Source: Ptiloglossa arizonensis (Eukaryota; Arthropoda; Insecta; Hymenoptera; Colletidae). From it: a DNA stretch of 64,000 nucleotides. Within the stretch, counting starts at the first letter, position 1. Each line of letters opens with the position of its first letter. Shown piece by piece: positions 60,985 through 64,000 of the stretch. Below the pieces are notes generated by a model, which was not told the origin of the DNA, did no database searches, and saw only the letters and a list, made by a program, of their open reading frames with translations. The stretch lies in contig NW_027478857.1 of assembly GCF_051014685.1 (NCBI RefSeq), positions 248,001-312,000 of the forward strand, given 5' to 3'. The position numbers and the translations under genes were made by a program.

Positions 60985-63900
60985 ATGCGTACTTTTCTCC
61001 TAGGCAGTTCTAGTTACTCGTTTCGAGCATAAGAACTGCGAAAATTTTGAGTTTCTCAAGCGTTTCTTACCTCCAAACTGCCATATCTCGCGAACGGATT
61101 GATCAATCCACAAAATTTCTGTTGCGTCTGAAAGTAGAAACTCGCCCGATTACAACGGTATGCGTATTTCTCCCCTAGGCCGTTGTAGTCATTCGTTTCG
61201 AGCAACAGAACTGCGAAAATTTTGAGTTTCTCAAGCGTTTCTTATCTCCAAACTGCCATATCTCGCGAACGGATTGATCAATCCGCAAAATTTCTGTTGC
61301 ATCTGAAAGTAGAAACTCGCCCGATTACAACGGTATGCGTACTTTTCCCCTAGGCCGTTCTAGTTACTCGTTTCGAGCATCAGAACTGCGAAAATTTTGA
61401 GTTTCTCAAGCGTTTCTTACCTCCAAACTGCCATATCTCGCGAACGGATTGACCAATCCGCAAAATTTCTGTTGCATCTGAAAGTAGAAACTCGCCCGAT
61501 TACAACGGTATGCGTACTTTTCCCCTAGGACGTTCTAGTTATTCGTTTCGAGCATCAGAACTGCGAAAATTTTGAGTTTCTCAAGCGTTTCTTACCTCCA
61601 AAATGCCATATCTCGCGAACGGATTGACCAATCCGCAAAATTTCTGTTGCATCTGAAAGTAGAAACTCGCCCGATTACAACGGTATGCGCACTTTTCCCC
61701 TAGGCCGTTCTAGTTATTCGTTTCGAGCATCAGAACTGCGAAAATTTGGAGTTTCTCAACGTTTCTTACCTCAAAACTGCCACATCTCGCGAACGGATTA
61801 ACCAATACGCATAATTTCTGTTGCATCTGAAAGTAGAAACTCGCCCGATTACAACGGTATGCGTACTTTTCCCCTAGGCCGTTCTAGTTATTCGTTTCGA
61901 GCATGAGAACTGCGAAAATTTTGAGTTTCTCAAGCGTTTCTTACCTCCAAACTGCCATATCTCGCGAACGGATTGACCAATCCGCAAAATTTCTGTTGCA
62001 TCTGAAAGTAGAAACTCGCCCCATTACAACGGTATGAGTAGTTTTCCCCTAGGCCGTTCTAGTTACTCGTTTCGAGCATCAGAACTGCGAAAATTTTGAG
62101 TTTCTCAAGCGTTTCTTATCTCCAAACTGCCATATCTCGAGAACGGAATGACCAATCCGCATGATTTCTGTTGCATCTGAAAGTAGAAACTCGCCCGATT
62201 ACAACGGTATGCGTACTTTTCCCCTAGGCCGTTCTAGTTACTCGTATCGAGCATCAGAACTGCGAAAATTTTGAGTTTCTCAAGCGTTTCTTACATCCAA
62301 ACTGCCATATCTCGCGAACGGATTGACAAATCCGCAAAATTTCTGTTGCATCTGAAAGTAGATACTCGCTCGATTACAACGGTAGGTGTTGTTTTCCTCT
62401 AGGCCGTTCTAGTTATTCGTTTCGAGCATCAGAACTGCGAAAATTTTGAGTTTCTCAAGCGTTTCTTATCTCCAAACTGCCATATCTCGCGAACGGATCG
62501 ATCAATCCGCAAAATTTCTGTTGCATCTGAAAGTAGAAACTCGCCCGATTACAACGGTAGGTGTTGTTTTCCTCTAGGCCGTTCTAGTTATTCGTTTCGA
62601 GCATCAGAACTGCGAAAATTTTGAGTTTCTCAAGCGTTTCTTACATCCAAACTGCCATATCTCGCGAACGGATTGACCAATCCGCAAAATTTCTGCTGCA
62701 TCTGAAAGCAGAAACTCGCCCGATTACAACGGTATGCGTACTTTTCCCCTAGGCCGTTCTAGTTATTCGTTTCGAGCATCAGAACTGCGAAAATTTTGAG
62801 TTTCTCAAGCGTTTCTTATTTCCAAACTGCCATATCTCGCGAACGGATTGACCAATCCGCAAAATTTCTGTTGCATCTGAAAGTAGAAACTCGCCCGATT
62901 ACAACGGTATGCGTACTTTTCCCCTAGGCCGTTCTAGTTATTCGTTTCGAGCATCAGAACTGCGAAAATTTTGAGTTTCTCAAGCGTTTCTTACATCCAA
63001 ACTGCCATATCACGCGAACGGATTGACCAATCCGCAAAATTTCTGTTGCATCTGAAAGTAGAAACTCGCCCGATTACAACGGTATGCGTACTTTTCCCCT
63101 AGGCCGTTCTAGTTACTCGTATCGAGCATCAGAACTGCGAAAATTTTGAGTTTCTCAAGCGTTTCTTACCTCCAAACTGCCATATCTCGCGAACGGATTG
63201 ACAAATCCGCAAAATTTCTGTTGCATATGAAAGTAGAAACTCGCCCGATTACAACGGTATGCGTACTTTTCCCCTAGGCCGTTCTAGTTACTCGTTTCGA
63301 GCATCAGAACTGCGAAAATTTTGAGTTTCTCAAGCGTTTCTTACCTCCAAACTGCCATATCTCGCGAACGGATTGATCAATCCACAAAATTTCTGTTGCG
63401 TCTGAAAGTAGAAACTCGCCCGATTACAACGGTATGCGTACTTCTCCCCTAGGCCGTTGTAGTCATTCGTTTCGAGCATCAGAACTGCGAAAATTTTGAG
63501 TTTCTCAAGCGTTTCTTATCTCCAAACTGCCATATCTCGCGAACGGATCGATCAATCCGCAAAATTTCTGTTGCATCTGAAAGTAGAAACTCGCCCGATT
63601 ACAACGGTATTCGCACTTTTCCCCTAGGCGGTTCTAGTTATCCGCTTCGAGCATCAGAACTGCGAAAATTTTGAGTTTCTCAAGCGTTTCTTACCTCCAA
63701 ACTGCCATATCTCGCGAACGGATCGATCAATCCGCAAAATTTCTGTTGCATCTGAAAGTAGAAACTCGCCCGATTACAACGGTATACGTACTTTTCCCCT
63801 ATGCCGTTCTAGTTACTCGTTTCGAGCATCAGAACTGCGAAAATTTTGAGTTTCTCAAGCGTTTCTTATTTCCAAACTGCCATATCTCGCGAACGGATTG

Positions 63901-64000
63901 ACCAATCGGCAAAATTTCTGTTGCATCTGAAAGTAGAAACTCGCCCGATTACAACGGTATGCGTACTTTTCCCCTAGGCCGTTGTAGTCATTCGTTTCGA
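60985..64000 (+). repeat. Subfamily B block, right end of window
   Basis: About 17 monomers plus a partial one. The first half repeats 52.6-53.5 kb and 32.3-33.4 kb (GAGCATGAGAAC at 33,212, 53,504 and 61,901). The A intrusion TCTCAACG/GATTAACC is at about 61,757-61,815. From 62.4 to 63.2 kb it resembles 34.2-34.9 kb (CCTCTAGGCC, GCAGAAACTCG, ATATCACGCG, CTCGTATCG). From 63.1 kb it follows 53.5-54.1 kb at an offset of 9,622. The array runs off the right edge. Confidence 0.8.

Larger units (their letters stand above)
1..64000 (+). repeat. Satellite DNA array, 175-bp monomer, about 366 tandem copies
   Basis: The motif TCTCAAGCG followed by the same 175-bp unit recurs from base 1 (next starts 176, 351, 526, 701) to a last start at 63,853. 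That is 365 full monomers plus 148 bases. All copies have the same orientation, and no stretch of non-satellite sequence interrupts them. Neighbouring copies differ by a few substitutions, and length changes are single-base deletions only (23 in total). The A-type monomer at 701-875 contains 43 C and 34 G, which is 44% GC. Unit lengths of 150-180 bp, close to one nucleosome plus linker, are common for eukaryotic centromeric and heterochromatic satellites. That this array is centromeric is inference; nothing in the sequence proves it. I do not recognise the family or the species. No gene, tRNA, rRNA or mobile element is visible anywhere in the window. Confidence 0.98.

Noticed and set aside
1..64000. 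CRISPR-like array
   Set aside because: The repeat is continuous with no unique spacers, and the period (175 bp) is far too long. Variable positions are scattered substitutions.
1..64000. Inverted or transposon-interrupted segments
   Set aside because: Every monomer reads in the same orientation, and the total register slip is explained by 23 single-base deletions. There is no room for an insertion of any size.
1..64000. Telomere-type or simple microsatellite repeats
   Set aside because: No TTAGGG, TTTAGGG or TTAGG runs and no di- or trinucleotide tracts were seen on either strand.

Overview
This window is one uninterrupted array of a tandem satellite DNA. I see no gene, RNA gene, transposon or unique sequence in it. 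A unit of 175 bp (about 44% GC) repeats head to tail, always in the same orientation, from the first base to the last: 365 full monomers plus 148 bases of the next, when the monomer is counted from the TCTCAAGCG motif at base 1. The sequence does not identify the organism. Tens of kilobases of nucleosome-length monomers arranged in multi-monomer higher-order repeats (HORs) are typical of eukaryotic centromeric, pericentromeric or other heterochromatic DNA. CpG is not depleted in the monomer, which argues against a long history of heavy CpG methylation.

The monomers fall into two subfamilies, called A and B here, which differ at a linked set of monomer positions: 21 (A/C), 62 (G/A), 95 (C/G), 110 (T or A/C), 114 (G/C), 170 (G/T), and often 139 (T/C). 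The layout is: 1-10,210 A only, with a local 5-monomer module; 10,211-15,399 B, the most varied block, holding one stray A monomer; 15,400-29,850 A/B mosaic, including a 3,321-bp tandem duplication; 29,851-34,920 almost pure B; 34,921-48,040 A/B mosaic, mostly three copies of a 3,674-bp HOR (21 monomers), the middle one enlarged by 1,398 bp; 48,041-64,000 almost pure B, with a 6-monomer repeat and a 1,574-bp tandem duplication. The mosaic 25.1-29.8 kb matches 34.9-39.3 kb, and the B block after 29.85 kb matches the one after 48.04 kb, so the array is organised at four levels: monomer, HOR, duplicated HOR block, and alternating mosaic/B superblocks.

Length is tightly controlled. Over 64 kb the repeat register slips by exactly 23 bases, and I can assign all 23 to single-base deletions at six monomer positions, most of them copied along by HOR duplication. 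Conserved internal structure includes a 16-bp dyad that is a perfect palindrome in some B monomers, two subfamily-specific hairpins, and an A4T4 tract in B. A weak CENP-B-box-like match on the minus strand is no better than chance. Part 2 therefore concerns array architecture and conserved symmetry, since there are no genes to discuss.
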